A stretch of DNA of 64,000 nt from Photobacterium sp. DA100 (GCF_029223585.1 NZ_CP119423.1:1550001-1614000), one strand, 5' to 3'; shown: positions 47,002-55,980, numbered from the stretch's first letter. Numbers and translations: made by a program. The notes: generated by a model from the letters alone, not told the origin.

Positions 47002-47925
47002 TTAGGCTGTGTGTAAGTCTTTATCCTGATTATGATGAACGTTGACAATCGCATTCATCAGTTGGGCTGCAGCCAGAGATTGTTCTTTTGAATCCAGAGT
47101 GGTCAGATGGAAATCCGCAAGATATTCGAGCGAAGGTGCGTTGACTTTGACCATTTCACCGCGCTGCTCCCAGATAAAGGCATAGTGATCGGGTAGGTAG
47201 CCGACAAAGTTACCAGATAAGATCAGGTGTGCCGTTGCCTCCATATTGGTACTGCTGGCGAGGTGCATCAAATCCTTGGCTTCGCTGAGCGGGGTGATTT
47301 TATGCGCCAGACCGCGCTCGACGATAGGGTATTTAAGCAAATCCTCGACTTGAACCTCTCGGGCGAGGTTCAGGATGGGGTGCTCAGCCGAGCAGTAGAG
47401 ACATTGTTTTTCATTGAACAAAAAAGTGTAGTTCAGGCCATCTTTGGGTGTTTCTGATGAGGTGATCCCCAGCTCAATTTTTCCTTCCAGCAGCATCATC
47501 TCTATTTGGTAGGAATCCCGGATATCGGTATCGATGGTGACTCTAGGGAAGTCGTTACAAAAGTGACGGATAGCCTGCTGAATTCTGCACTGCGGGTTGG
47601 TGGCCAAATTGTCGGTGAGGGCTAGGTGGATATGGCCATGAGAAACATTGCGGATACTATCGAGTCGGCATTCAAATCGGGCGATATCCTTAAAGAGCTC
47701 TTTACTGTACTGGTAAACCTTTTGTCCGTCACTGGTTAGCCTGAACCCTCTTCGACCACGATGGCACAGGGTCATGCCTAGCCGTGTTTCTAAGTCATTC
47801 ATCTTGGTACTGATGGTGGACTGATGCATGTTTAGTTTAAATTGCGCTGCAGAAAAGCCGCCTGATTCGACAATGGTAATAAAAAGGTGAAGCAATTTGA
47901 TATCAAAATCATTAACTTTTTGCAT
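47002..47925 (-). CDS. LysR-family regulator next to the racemase/iadA module
   Basis: A 307-residue LysR protein: HTH at about residues 18-40 (GGFSAAQFKLNMHQSTISTKMNDLE) and a substrate-binding domain. It lies upstream of and in line with the racemase-like gene, 227 bases apart. By position it may control that gene and perhaps the iadA-yfcC operon. It is not an obvious close copy of the LysR at 32596-33519. Confidence 0.88.
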   Translation of the reverse strand: MQKVNDFDIKLLHLFITIVESGGFSAAQFKLNMHQSTISTKMNDLETRLGMTLCHRGRRGFRLTSDGQKVYQYSKELFKDIARFECRLDSIRNVSHGHIHLALTDNLATNPQCRIQQAIRHFCNDFPRVTIDTDIRDSYQIEMMLLEGKIELGITSSETPKDGLNYTFLFNEKQCLYCSAEHPILNLAREVQVEDLLKYPIVERGLAHKITPLSEAKDLMHLASSTNMEATAHLILSGNFVGYLPDHYAFIWEQRGEMVKVNAPSLEYLADFHLTTLDSKEQSLAAAQLMNAIVNVHHNQDKDLHTA

Positions 47926-48444
47926 TGTTGTTTCTCGGTTTCTAGTACTGCCAAGTGCCTTACAGGCAGCTGATATTAGGTTTGCTATGCTACTTTATTT
48001 GACTGGGCATTTCTGAGAGGTATCGCACTTTCACATTGTTCACTATTCTCACGGGCTTTTCTTGTTTGGCTTGGCGGTGAGTGAGTTAACAGCTTAGGAT
48101 AACTGGCTTAACGATAAATGCTATTTATAGATATAGCAAAAAATGTCATAGAAGCTGGCTTAGTTTAGTGTTACTGCTGCAACAAAGAAGATTTCTGTTA
48201 ATTGTATCTGTCATGTAGTGAGAAAATAATATAAACCGCGAATGAATAATTTCAAAAGCAATGGTGAATAAAAGCTAAAACTAGCTCAAGGAATTATTGT
48301 CTGATTTTTAAGACATAATATGAGGCTATGTCTTCAAGTTTTAACAGGGTAAATTTAGAAAGGCTAATTTATAGTCTTATCAGTTTGAAAAAGTGGGGAA
48401 CCCATATAAGCTTTCTAAGGTATAAGCATATAATGGAGCGCACA
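47926..48444. other. Intergenic region upstream of the PEP-CTERM gene
   Basis: 519 AT-rich bases between two divergent genes. AAGACATA-N9-TATGTCTT (48310-48334) is an 8-bp perfect inverted repeat about 110 bases before the PEP-CTERM gene and could be an operator. I looked for the -24/-12 promoter (GG-N10-GC) that controls many PEP-CTERM genes and found none with right spacing. Confidence 0.45.
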
Positions 48445-49422
48445 ATGAAAGTATGGAATCAATGTTTACCGCTAATATTCATTTCACTGACATCGCTTTC
48501 GGTTAATGCGACGGCAATTGACATTTTAAATGAATATAACTTGATTGTATTTGGGGATTTAGACTCCGACAGTGAAGTTGAAGGTAAAACCATAGTGATG
48601 GGGGATATCAATGGAACAACCTCGAATTACGGTATACATTTACCGACGGCTACGGGGCCTGAAGATGCTCTGATCATCGGTGGTAATAACAATGCTAATG
48701 TAAATATCAATAATGGCTATGGTGCTGCCATCGGCGGGACCAATAATGGCATCATCAACCTCAATGGGGGCGGGGCTCTTACCAATAATATCACCGCTTA
48801 CGACTTGGTTGATATTCAAAATGAATTAACCAGTTTTTCAAGTTATCTGCAAAACCTAACAGCAAATTCTATACTGACGACTCCCTTGTCATGTTGCGGC
48901 CCGGCATCCTTTGACGTCAATAATAGTTTAGGCAGTGATGTGGCGGTGTTTGATTTTCAAGCTGTTGATTTCTTCGGAAACAGTTTCATCCAGCAGTACG
49001 ATGTCAATTTTAACTCGCAAACTCCGTCAGCAATTGTCATGAATGTTGGCGGTACAACAATTACGGATACGACATTCTCGGCTAATGCTGTGGGCAATAT
49101 TGTCAATGATCAAACCAGAGAGCTCATTATCTGGAACTTTTATGAAGCTCAAACGATAGATTTAACCAAACAGCTCAATGGTAGTTTATTGGCTCCATTA
49201 GCGGCCCTGACGAATGCGACGCCAATTGAAGGATCTGTCGTGGTGGATTCTTTCATTCAACGTGGTGAAATACATGATCCTACGTTTAATGGTTTCATTG
49301 AGTTTGACAGTGGTGATGATCCCGTCGTTGATATTCCCGAGCCATCATCACTGGCTATTTTCGGTATGGGAATGCTCGGTTTTTCCGGTTGGCGCCGCCG
49401 TCAAAATAAAGAAAGCTCATAA
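48445..49422 (+). CDS. Choice-of-anchor A family protein with PEP-CTERM sorting signal
   Basis: A 325-residue surface or exopolysaccharide-associated protein. A Sec signal (MKVWNQCLPLIFISLTSLSVNA) is followed by a choice-of-anchor A domain (FNLIVFGDL-like start DILNEYNLIVFGDLD, many Asn/Gly repeats). The C-terminus is IPEPSSLAIFGMGMLGFSGW then RRRQNK: the PEP motif, membrane segment and Arg cluster recognised by exosortase. I chose the ATG at 48445 (GGAG 6 bases before) over an upstream frame start. No exosortase gene is in the window. A hairpin terminator follows. Confidence 0.9.
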   Translation: MKVWNQCLPLIFISLTSLSVNATAIDILNEYNLIVFGDLDSDSEVEGKTIVMGDINGTTSNYGIHLPTATGPEDALIIGGNNNANVNINNGYGAAIGGTNNGIINLNGGGALTNNITAYDLVDIQNELTSFSSYLQNLTANSILTTPLSCCGPASFDVNNSLGSDVAVFDFQAVDFFGNSFIQQYDVNFNSQTPSAIVMNVGGTTITDTTFSANAVGNIVNDQTRELIIWNFYEAQTIDLTKQLNGSLLAPLAALTNATPIEGSVVVDSFIQRGEIHDPTFNGFIEFDSGDDPVVDIPEPSSLAIFGMGMLGFSGWRRRQNKESS

Positions 49423-49442
49423 AGCCCTGAAGGAAACTTGAG

Positions 49443-49484
49443 GTGGAAGTAGCAGGGAGTCGCTGCTTCCACTGTCCGTTTTTG
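49443..49484 (+). terminator. Terminator after the PEP-CTERM gene
   Basis: GTGGAAGTAGC pairs with GCTGCTTCCAC (one G-T pair) around 8 bases, then GTTTTTG; 20 bases past the stop. It may also serve the convergent deformylase gene. Confidence 0.82.
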
Positions 49485-49494
49485 ACAATCAAAG

Positions 49495-49992
49495 TTATGC
49501 TTTTAAGTGTTTTTTAACTTTCTTCATCGCGATTTGGCGTTTGAGGGGGGAAAGGTAATCAATAAACAAGTTACCTGAAAGGTGGTCGATTTCATGTTGC
49601 ATCACTATAGCCAGGAAGTCGTCACTTTCAATTGTAATCGGATGGCCATGGCGATCCTGGGCTGAGACAACAACGGAAGTAAAACGCTCAATATCGGCAT
49701 AATAGCCGGGTACAGACAAGCAGCCTTCCTGCCCCGAGGCTTTATCGGTACCAGAGACGACTTTTGGGTTTACTAGAATAAGTGGCTCATTTCGGTTTTC
49801 TGATAAGTCGATAATGACGATCGCTTCTTTTCGACCAACCTGTGTTGCCGCTAAGCCAATGCCATTGTCGGTAGCGTAGAGGGTTTCCAGCATGTCATCG
49901 ATTAGGGTCTGCACGGATTCTGTATTCTGTACTTGCTCAGCTTGAACCTTCAGCCGAGGATCCGGTGCAGTAAGAATGTCTAGAACGGCCAT
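49495..49992 (-). CDS. def: Peptide deformylase (secondary copy)
   Basis: Removes the formyl group from new proteins. The 165-residue protein has all three motifs: GIGLAATQ (44-51), EGCLSVPG with Cys91, and QHEIDH with H133, E134 and H137 as metal ligands and base. I chose the ATG at 49992, with AAGGAGATAT just before it, over a start 9 codons upstream. It is not next to fmt, so it is probably a second def gene; the main copy normally sits with fmt. Confidence 0.93.
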   Translation of the reverse strand: MAVLDILTAPDPRLKVQAEQVQNTESVQTLIDDMLETLYATDNGIGLAATQVGRKEAIVIIDLSENRNEPLILVNPKVVSGTDKASGQEGCLSVPGYYADIERFTSVVVSAQDRHGHPITIESDDFLAIVMQHEIDHLSGNLFIDYLSPLKRQIAMKKVKKHLKA

Positions 49993-50135
49993 ATATCTCC
50001 TTAATTTCCGCTTAAGCAATTGATGTTGTTCATAAATGCACTTGTTAAGTCTTTATACAGCGTTTGTGCCATATAGCAATATGCTTAGCTGTTTCGCCAG
50101 CACTTTCACCCGACAGGGAGATTTGCGTGGTTTAA

Positions 50136-50170
50136 AAACCAAAAGGATCTGACATGGTCAGATCCTTTTA
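50136..50170 (-). terminator. Terminator after the nhaC-malY operon
   Basis: AAAAGGATCTGAC pairs with GTCAGATCCTTTT around only 3 bases: a 13-bp stem. On the leftward strand it is followed by GGTTTTT. It lies 19 bases past the aminotransferase stop. Confidence 0.88.
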
Positions 50171-50188
50171 TTTTCCGGAACGAGAAAT

Positions 50189-51361
50189 TTACTTCGTGAG
50201 TGCAGTTCTCATGCGCTGGCAAGCCTCAAGCAAGGTCTCTCGCGGACAGCCCAAATTCAAGCGGATATAGCCTGAACCTTCAGTACCGAAGGCAATCCCC
50301 ATACTTGGCACTATGCCTGCGTTAACCAATTTCTTCTCGAGAACATCATCACCAAGCCCTAACCCACGGCAATCGACCCACGCTAAATAGCCGGCCTGCG
50401 GTGGCTGGAAACGAAGGGCTGGGAGTTCTTTTTCAAGAAAAGTCGCCAGTATATCGATATTGCCCTGCAGATAGAGCTTAAGCGCATTGAGCCAATCGCT
50501 TGAAGTTTGATATGCAGCCGTTGCGGCACACATTGCCAGGCTGTTGTACACATCCATGCCATGGGCATCGAGCCGGCGGACAAACGCGGCTTTCAGTTCA
50601 CTGTTCGGGATCAGGAAATTGGAGATCCGCAGTGACGACAGGCCAAAGGTCTTACTGGCCGCGGTGGCAACAACAAGGCGCTGCTGCAAACGCTCAGGTA
50701 ACGACAGCGCAGAGTGGTACTGATGCCCAGGCATGGCCAAGTCCCCCCAGATCTCGTCGCTGAGCAGCCATACCTGATAACGCTCACACAACTCGGCCAG
50801 CGCCAGGATTTCCTCTTGCGACCAGGCTTTGCCCACAGGGTTGTGCGGGTTACAGAAGATCATCACCTTACAGCCTTGTGTAAAGCATTGCTCAAGGTGG
50901 TTGAGATCCATCCGGTACTCGCCGTTGTCATTGACCAACGGGTTGGCAACAATTTCACGATCGTTCAGCTCGGTGATCTTGCGGAACGAGCCGTAACCCG
51001 GGGTCTGCATCACCACCTTGTCGCCAGATTGCGTCAGCATCTGGATCAGCATCGACAGGCCGGGTAGAACACCGTGTACAGTGGTGATCCAGCTTTGATC
51101 TATCTTGATCCCGTGTTGTTGCTGATACCAGTTGATGATCGCCTGGTAATAGTCGTTGTTGCGCTCGGCATAACCAAAGATGCCATGTCCAATGCGCTGG
51201 TTAAGCGCTTCCAGTACCGCCGGTGGCGCTTGGAAATCGTAATCCGATACCCACATTGGTAGGCGCTCTTCGGAGTCTAGACCCAGCTTTTCGGTCATGA
51301 AATCCCATTTGAGCGAGCCGGTTGAGCGGCGGTCATGAACCTGGTCGAAAGTTACTGTCAT
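50189..51361 (-). CDS. MalY/PatB-family PLP aminotransferase / C-S lyase
   Basis: A 390-residue fold-type I PLP enzyme. NPHNPVGKAW near residue 172, SDEIWGDL near 202 and the PLP lysine in SKTFGLSSLR near 236 mark the MalY/PatB branch, many members of which split cystathionine or cysteine conjugates (beta C-S lyase). It follows the NhaC-type gene after 9 bases, so both share a transcript and likely handle the same compound. The LacI regulator upstream recalls MalI-MalY of E. coli, but no mal-type transporter is present. Confidence 0.88.
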   Translation of the reverse strand: MTVTFDQVHDRRSTGSLKWDFMTEKLGLDSEERLPMWVSDYDFQAPPAVLEALNQRIGHGIFGYAERNNDYYQAIINWYQQQHGIKIDQSWITTVHGVLPGLSMLIQMLTQSGDKVVMQTPGYGSFRKITELNDREIVANPLVNDNGEYRMDLNHLEQCFTQGCKVMIFCNPHNPVGKAWSQEEILALAELCERYQVWLLSDEIWGDLAMPGHQYHSALSLPERLQQRLVVATAASKTFGLSSLRISNFLIPNSELKAAFVRRLDAHGMDVYNSLAMCAATAAYQTSSDWLNALKLYLQGNIDILATFLEKELPALRFQPPQAGYLAWVDCRGLGLGDDVLEKKLVNAGIVPSMGIAFGTEGSGYIRLNLGCPRETLLEACQRMRTALTK

Positions 51362-51370
51362 GGTGTTACC

Positions 51371-52846
51371 TTATTTCGCTTCAGCAACCGCTGAATGGTT
51401 TGCTGCTTGTTCTTTTTGTTCTGATGCCTGAGCGACTGGCGCTTTGGCAATACCGAAGCCGGTGAAGCCGTAAATGATGGCGAAGATCACCCCGGTGTAA
51501 CATTGGATAGCCCATGGTAGGTAATCCAAGGTCGAGACGCCCAAGGTACCTGCCATGTATACACCCGCTGCCGTCCAAGGGACGAGTGGTTCAATGATGG
51601 TGCCGGCATCTTCGATAGTACGGGACAGGTTCTTGGTATCTAGTCCCATCTTGCGGTAGGCGTTCTGGAAGAGTTCACCCGGAATCAGTAGCGCCAGCTT
51701 ACCGTCGGAAGTGGTGAACACAACGGTGATAGTGGCGATAACGGTAGACAGGATCAATTGGCCCGTGGTGCGGATCAGGTGTAGGAAATGGCCCAGTACG
51801 ACATTGAGCGCACCCGTCAGGCTGAGGATTCCGGCGAAAGCAAAGGCGCAGAATACCAACAGGATAGTGCTCATCATCGAGAACAGGCCACCGCGGTTAA
51901 GCAGCTTGGCCACATCTGGAATGATAGCGTCTACTGCATGACCGTTGTCGCTGAACATGCTGATGTTGAAGCCGTCGACATAGGCCTGGAAGCCTTGTTG
52001 TAGGCTAAAACCTTGGAAAACCATCCCCAGAGCTAGCGCAATGGCCGATGCGGTCAGCATTAGAGGGATCACTGGTTTCTTGGTTAACGCGCCCCATAGG
52101 ATCATCGCTGGTGGAATAACCAGCAGGATGTTCAGGTTATACAGGCTTTCAAGGCCAGCCAAGATCTTAACGACTTTTTGCGGCTCGGCGACACCGGCGA
52201 TATCGCCGTGCTGACCGGCGAAAAAGAACACCACTGAGGCAATGACAAAGCCTGGCAGTGTGGTATAGAGCATGTGCTGGATGTGTTCATAAAGGGTGGT
52301 GCCAGACACGACCGGCGCGAAGTTAGTTGAATCTGAAAGCGGGGAGATCTTATCGCCAAAGTAAGCACCGGAAACTACGGCACCTGCAGCCGCGGCGAGA
52401 GAAACGTCCAAACCCGCAGCCACACCCATTAGCGCCACACCCACAGTACCTGCAGAGCCCCACGACGTACCGGTACACACCGATACGACGCTGGTGACAA
52501 AGAAGGCGGCAATCAAGATGTATTCAGGGCTGATAACTTTCAAACCCCAGTACACCATGTAAGGAATGGTGCCGCTGATCATCCAGCTGGCAATCAAGCC
52601 ACCGACAGAGACCAGAATAAGGATAACCGGCATGGCTTTGGCGAGCTTCTCAACGATAGCTCCCATGATGTCATCCCAGTTGTAGCCCATGCGGTAAGCG
52701 ATAAAGCCGGTAAACGCGGCTGAAACTAATAGTAGTGGTTCGATACGCAGTCCCAGCATGCCGTAACCAATTGCCAGTAAGCCAAACATTACCGCGATAG
52801 GGGCTATCGCCAGCGGAAGTGATGGCAGAGGCTTTGTATTTGTCAT
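51371..52846 (-). CDS. NhaC-family Na+/H+ antiporter-type transporter
   Basis: A 491-residue inner-membrane protein with about 12 helices. TGTSWGSAGTVGVALMGVA near residue 135 and GAYFGDKISPLSDSTNFAP near 165 are NhaC-family hallmarks; the family holds Na+/H+ antiporters and malate/lactate or amino acid exchangers. I chose the ATG at 52846 because GAGGAC lies before it; a start 9 codons upstream lacks one. The promoter region carries a LacI-type palindrome. Pairing with a C-S lyase suggests uptake of a thiol compound or exchange of product rather than pure pH control. Confidence 0.88.
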   Translation of the reverse strand: MTNTKPLPSLPLAIAPIAVMFGLLAIGYGMLGLRIEPLLLVSAAFTGFIAYRMGYNWDDIMGAIVEKLAKAMPVILILVSVGGLIASWMISGTIPYMVYWGLKVISPEYILIAAFFVTSVVSVCTGTSWGSAGTVGVALMGVAAGLDVSLAAAAGAVVSGAYFGDKISPLSDSTNFAPVVSGTTLYEHIQHMLYTTLPGFVIASVVFFFAGQHGDIAGVAEPQKVVKILAGLESLYNLNILLVIPPAMILWGALTKKPVIPLMLTASAIALALGMVFQGFSLQQGFQAYVDGFNISMFSDNGHAVDAIIPDVAKLLNRGGLFSMMSTILLVFCAFAFAGILSLTGALNVVLGHFLHLIRTTGQLILSTVIATITVVFTTSDGKLALLIPGELFQNAYRKMGLDTKNLSRTIEDAGTIIEPLVPWTAAGVYMAGTLGVSTLDYLPWAIQCYTGVIFAIIYGFTGFGIAKAPVAQASEQKEQAANHSAVAEAK

Positions 52847-52938
52847 TGTGTTGTCCTCTTCAAGTAAGTACACGTCTGTTTCAATGACACAATGTTAAGA
52901 TCGGCCCCGCTCGTAAAATGAGACCTAGATGCTGGTTT

Positions 52939-52956
52939 CATGTAAGCGCTTACATG
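52939..52956. promoter_or_regulatory. Perfect 18-bp LacI/GalR-type operator before nhaC-malY
   Basis: CATGTAAGCGCTTACATG is a perfect palindrome with the central CG pair typical of LacI-family operators. It lies 93 bases upstream of the nhaC-type start and 23 bases past the stop codon of the LacI-family gene, so the regulator gene is immediately followed by its probable target site. Confidence 0.85.
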
Positions 52957-52978
52957 GGGTGTGTACATATGAGTTTCA

Positions 52979-54004
52979 TCACAGTTTTTCGAGCAGAATG
53001 GCTTTCCTAGGGCTTGCAACGGTTTGCCGCTCGACCAAGGTTGCCTCGAATTGGTGTTCGCTCGGCGGATTCAATCCTGTGGCTTTGAGCTTCAGTGCCA
53101 GCTTGGCCGCGTGACTCGACATCTCGTCGATCGGGTTGTGCATGGTCGATAGGCGAGGGTAGAGGTAACGGGCCAGCAGCACGTCATCGAAGCCGACAAT
53201 GGATATATCATTGGGGACGTGTAGCCCTTGGGAATGCAGGCTGGCCATCAGTCCTGCCGCCATAACATCGTTGAAGGTAACAACCGCAGTGACTTCCGGA
53301 CATTGGCTAAGTAATTGTTCGCCAGCCAGCTCGCCACCGTGCTCACTGAAGTTTTGGTTGATGATCCAGTTAGGTTCTACGACTAGGTTGGCCTGCTGCA
53401 TCGCATCCCGATAGCCTTCCAATCGATCCGTCCGATCTTCTATCGGTAAGTCACTGGTGACACAGGCTATCCTGCGGTGGCCCTGGGCAATGAGATAGCT
53501 GACCGACTCGGCTGCTCCCTTGCGGTTGTAGACCCATACCGAGCGATTGGCTATTTGAGGAATGGTGCGGTTGAGCAATACCATCGCGGGTAACTGGGCG
53601 CTGTATCTCAGTAGCATCGAGTCGTCGAGCATCTTTGAGTGGACGACCATGGCCTCGCAGCCTTGGCTGATCAGAAAGTCCAGTCCTTCCTTTTCCCGCT
53701 GGGCATTGTGGCCACCGCTGACCACCACCAGCTGGCAGCCATGCTGGCGGGCAATTTCTTCCACGTGCTTGGCGATAAGCGCAAAGAAGGGATCAGCCAG
53801 GTTGCCGGTCAGCAGGCCGAGCGTGTTGTTTGAGCGGCTGGCAAGGGCTGTTGCCCTGGCGTCACGTTGGTAATTGAGGCTTTTGATTGCTTTCTCAACC
53901 CGTTCCAGCGTGACGGGCTCAACATAAGCTGAGCGGTTTATCACCCGTGATACGGTTGCGGTAGATACCCCCGCCAACTGGGCGACATCTTTAATGGTTG
54001 CCAT
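52979..54004 (-). CDS. LacI-family transcriptional regulator
   Basis: A 341-residue regulator with an N-terminal HTH and hinge (TIKDVAQLAGVSTATVSRVINRS, residues 3-25; RDARATALASR hinge near 52-62) and a periplasmic-binding-protein-like effector domain (about 62-330, with VSGGHNAQREKEGLDFL, VVTFNDVMAAG, SIVGFDD). It lies upstream of and in line with nhaC-malY, with a perfect operator between. Effector unknown. A role in the adjacent porin or glycosaminoglycan genes cannot be excluded, but no copy of the palindrome is seen there. Confidence 0.9.
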   Translation of the reverse strand: MATIKDVAQLAGVSTATVSRVINRSAYVEPVTLERVEKAIKSLNYQRDARATALASRSNNTLGLLTGNLADPFFALIAKHVEEIARQHGCQLVVVSGGHNAQREKEGLDFLISQGCEAMVVHSKMLDDSMLLRYSAQLPAMVLLNRTIPQIANRSVWVYNRKGAAESVSYLIAQGHRRIACVTSDLPIEDRTDRLEGYRDAMQQANLVVEPNWIINQNFSEHGGELAGEQLLSQCPEVTAVVTFNDVMAAGLMASLHSQGLHVPNDISIVGFDDVLLARYLYPRLSTMHNPIDEMSSHAAKLALKLKATGLNPPSEHQFEATLVERQTVASPRKAILLEKL

Positions 54005-54143
54005 AAATCTATACGTTGATATAGGAATAAACGGCGCGGAGTGTAGCGGGATTGCAGGTAGAAAGCTGTTAGGTGGGTCAAAGGTCGGCGATCAAGATCC
54101 CCAAGCTCTGGGATATCGAGCGATAGCCGACCCAATCAGGAGC

Positions 54144-54181
54144 ACAGGCAGCGGTTTTATGGGGGCAACACCGCTGCCTGT
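54144..54181 (-). terminator. Hairpin after the OprD-like porin gene
   Basis: A perfect 12-bp stem (ACAGGCAGCGGT with ACCGCTGCCTGT) with a 14-base loop, 10 bases past the porin stop. No T run follows on the leftward strand, so it may mark the processed 3' end rather than a classical terminator. Confidence 0.55.
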
Positions 54182-54190
54182 CTTGGACTG

Positions 54191-55693
54191 TTAGATACGG
54201 AAGCTGTAGCTGACGATCAGCTTGGTAGCCGTTTTGTCGGCCTTTTCACTGATATCGCCAGGCTGCAGTTGCCCCAGGGTTTCGTCTGGTCGGTAGAATG
54301 CCTGCTTGAGGTTAACATTCAGTCCACGGAGCAGCCCCGAGCGCGGGTAGTAGTTGAGGGTGATAGCATGCTCCTCTTCCCGGCCGTAGTCGGTATCGCC
54401 GCTGTATTTGTTCTGAATTGGCGCCTTACCCCAGTGGTAGCGGTACTCCAGATTCAGGTCTTGCAGGCCAATGTGACGGAAGTCGTATTTCGCCCCGACC
54501 ACCATTGCTTCCTCGCCGTCTCGGCGGAAGCCGTGGTAGTTGCCGCTTGTCGGCAGCTTCAGGTAACCTTTGGCGTTACCAAACCCATAGCTGAAGGCAC
54601 CATTGGCACTGCCGTTTTCACGCGGGGCATTGATTTTGGTAAAGCCATATAACAGCTGCCAGGCGTCATAGTTGAGTCGAAACTCATACGACAGTGCCGA
54701 GGCGTATTCGTCAAACGATGCCAGTCCTTTTTCAACATCCTGATCCCACAGATCACCGGCCTTGTGGTTGTAATAATACTGCGCCTGCATGAAGAGGTTG
54801 GTCTGAGGCGTGATACCCAAGGTGTAATAGGCGCTGGAGTGGAAGCGGCGCAGGTAATCTTTTGCTTCGCCGTAAGCAACCTGATACCCGCCGGGTTCGT
54901 CGAACTTCTTGCGTACCCTTAGGGTATACAGGTAGTCATAGTTAAGCGGATCGGGCGCATAGTAGTTAGCGTTTCCGCTTAGATCGCGCATGGTATCGTC
55001 GTTACCCGACATAAATCCAATGACATAGGCGCCGTCGAAGGTATAGCCATTATAATGCTGTTGCGCCATCACGCCGCGGTAACTTGATAGCAGGGCGTCA
55101 TCATCGGTAGCTGTGGTGATCATCCCGGTATTGTAGAAGCCATCACCGATCTTCATGAAGCCGCTCTTGCTGCGGTCCTTGCCCCAGTTCATTTGCACGT
55201 TGGCTACCGGTAGTTTGCCGTATCCACTGGTTTCATTACACTTGTACTGGCCTTTTCCCGGTTCGCCACCGGACCAAAAACAGTCTTCGCTGATAAAGAT
55301 TTTTTCCCCGGCATTCCAGTTGTGCACCCCGCCAGGATAGGAATCCGCCAGCTTGAACATATAGCTGTAGCCCAGGTTGGCGCTTAGGGTGACGTTGTCG
55401 CTCAGCGTTGGAACTTTGCCTGAGCGGAAGAACAACCCGACTGACTGTCCCCATTCATATTGCCGATCCATGCCGTCAATATCGTTTTTCGTGTCACGGA
55501 AGTATTTTTCGGTCGTCTTGCCGTGGTTGAGGAGTACAACCGTTACCGTTCCGTCCTTGATGAATTGGTTATACAAGTCCGCTGTATCTGCCATCGCCGT
55601 TGACGGCATGGCAGATAACCCCGCCAGTGAAGCGAGCATGGCAGAATAAATTGGTTTAACACGTCGTTGATGTATTCCCTTAGCGACAGACAT
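54191..55693 (-). CDS. OprD-family outer-membrane porin
   Basis: A 500-residue protein with a Sec signal (cut near AMA, residue 35) and a long beta-barrel rich in aromatic strands. GVMAQQHYNGYTFDGAYV near 207, LLYGFTKINAP near 345 and the C-terminal IVSYSFRI are OprD-like. Such porins take up specific small acids or sugars. It is divergent from the barrel and chondroitin lyase genes over a 287-base shared control region, so import of unsaturated glycosaminoglycan oligosaccharides is a sensible inference. GGAGGT precedes the ATG at slightly long spacing. Confidence 0.85.
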   Translation of the reverse strand: MSVAKGIHQRRVKPIYSAMLASLAGLSAMPSTAMADTADLYNQFIKDGTVTVVLLNHGKTTEKYFRDTKNDIDGMDRQYEWGQSVGLFFRSGKVPTLSDNVTLSANLGYSYMFKLADSYPGGVHNWNAGEKIFISEDCFWSGGEPGKGQYKCNETSGYGKLPVANVQMNWGKDRSKSGFMKIGDGFYNTGMITTATDDDALLSSYRGVMAQQHYNGYTFDGAYVIGFMSGNDDTMRDLSGNANYYAPDPLNYDYLYTLRVRKKFDEPGGYQVAYGEAKDYLRRFHSSAYYTLGITPQTNLFMQAQYYYNHKAGDLWDQDVEKGLASFDEYASALSYEFRLNYDAWQLLYGFTKINAPRENGSANGAFSYGFGNAKGYLKLPTSGNYHGFRRDGEEAMVVGAKYDFRHIGLQDLNLEYRYHWGKAPIQNKYSGDTDYGREEEHAITLNYYPRSGLLRGLNVNLKQAFYRPDETLGQLQPGDISEKADKTATKLIVSYSFRI

Positions 55694-55980
55694 GAGTCTC
55701 GGGACCTCCGTTGTAGTGATTCAGTTACCCTCAGGTGGCCAGTGGCCGTCTGCTTGTGGCAGCAAAAGTTGAGTCTATTATATTTGTGCTTTCATTTTCT
55801 TTCGTGTTCTTCATCACGAAACAAAAAGAAAACTAAAAATAAGAAAATTAAAACATTGATCACTTAAACGAAGGTTTTCGTAAGTATAATGAAGCTTTTC
55901 ATAAGCAGGGTGGCTTCAGAACAAGGAAGCGAAAATGTGTATGTCGGTATTTGATAAGTGTCAGCTGAGAGGGATAGGGA
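55694..55980. promoter_or_regulatory. Divergent control region of the glycosaminoglycan locus
   Basis: 287 bases between the porin and the barrel-lyase genes. An imperfect inverted repeat at 55795-55832 pairs TTTTCTTTCGTG with CACGAAA..AAAGAAAA. Two near-identical 15-mers, GAAGGTTTTCGTAAG (55870-55884) and GAAGCTTTTCATAAG (55891-55905), are spaced exactly 21 bases, two helical turns, and each contains a small dyad (CGAA-N4-TTCG and TGAA-N4-TTCA). These look like regulator sites. A related TTTTCTTTCG element recurs at 63546-63555. Confidence 0.6.

Noticed and set aside
48328..48444. Longer N-terminus for the PEP-CTERM protein (start at 48328)
   Set aside because: It would put 39 residues before the signal peptide, and the start falls in an inverted repeat; GGAG fits the ATG at 48445.
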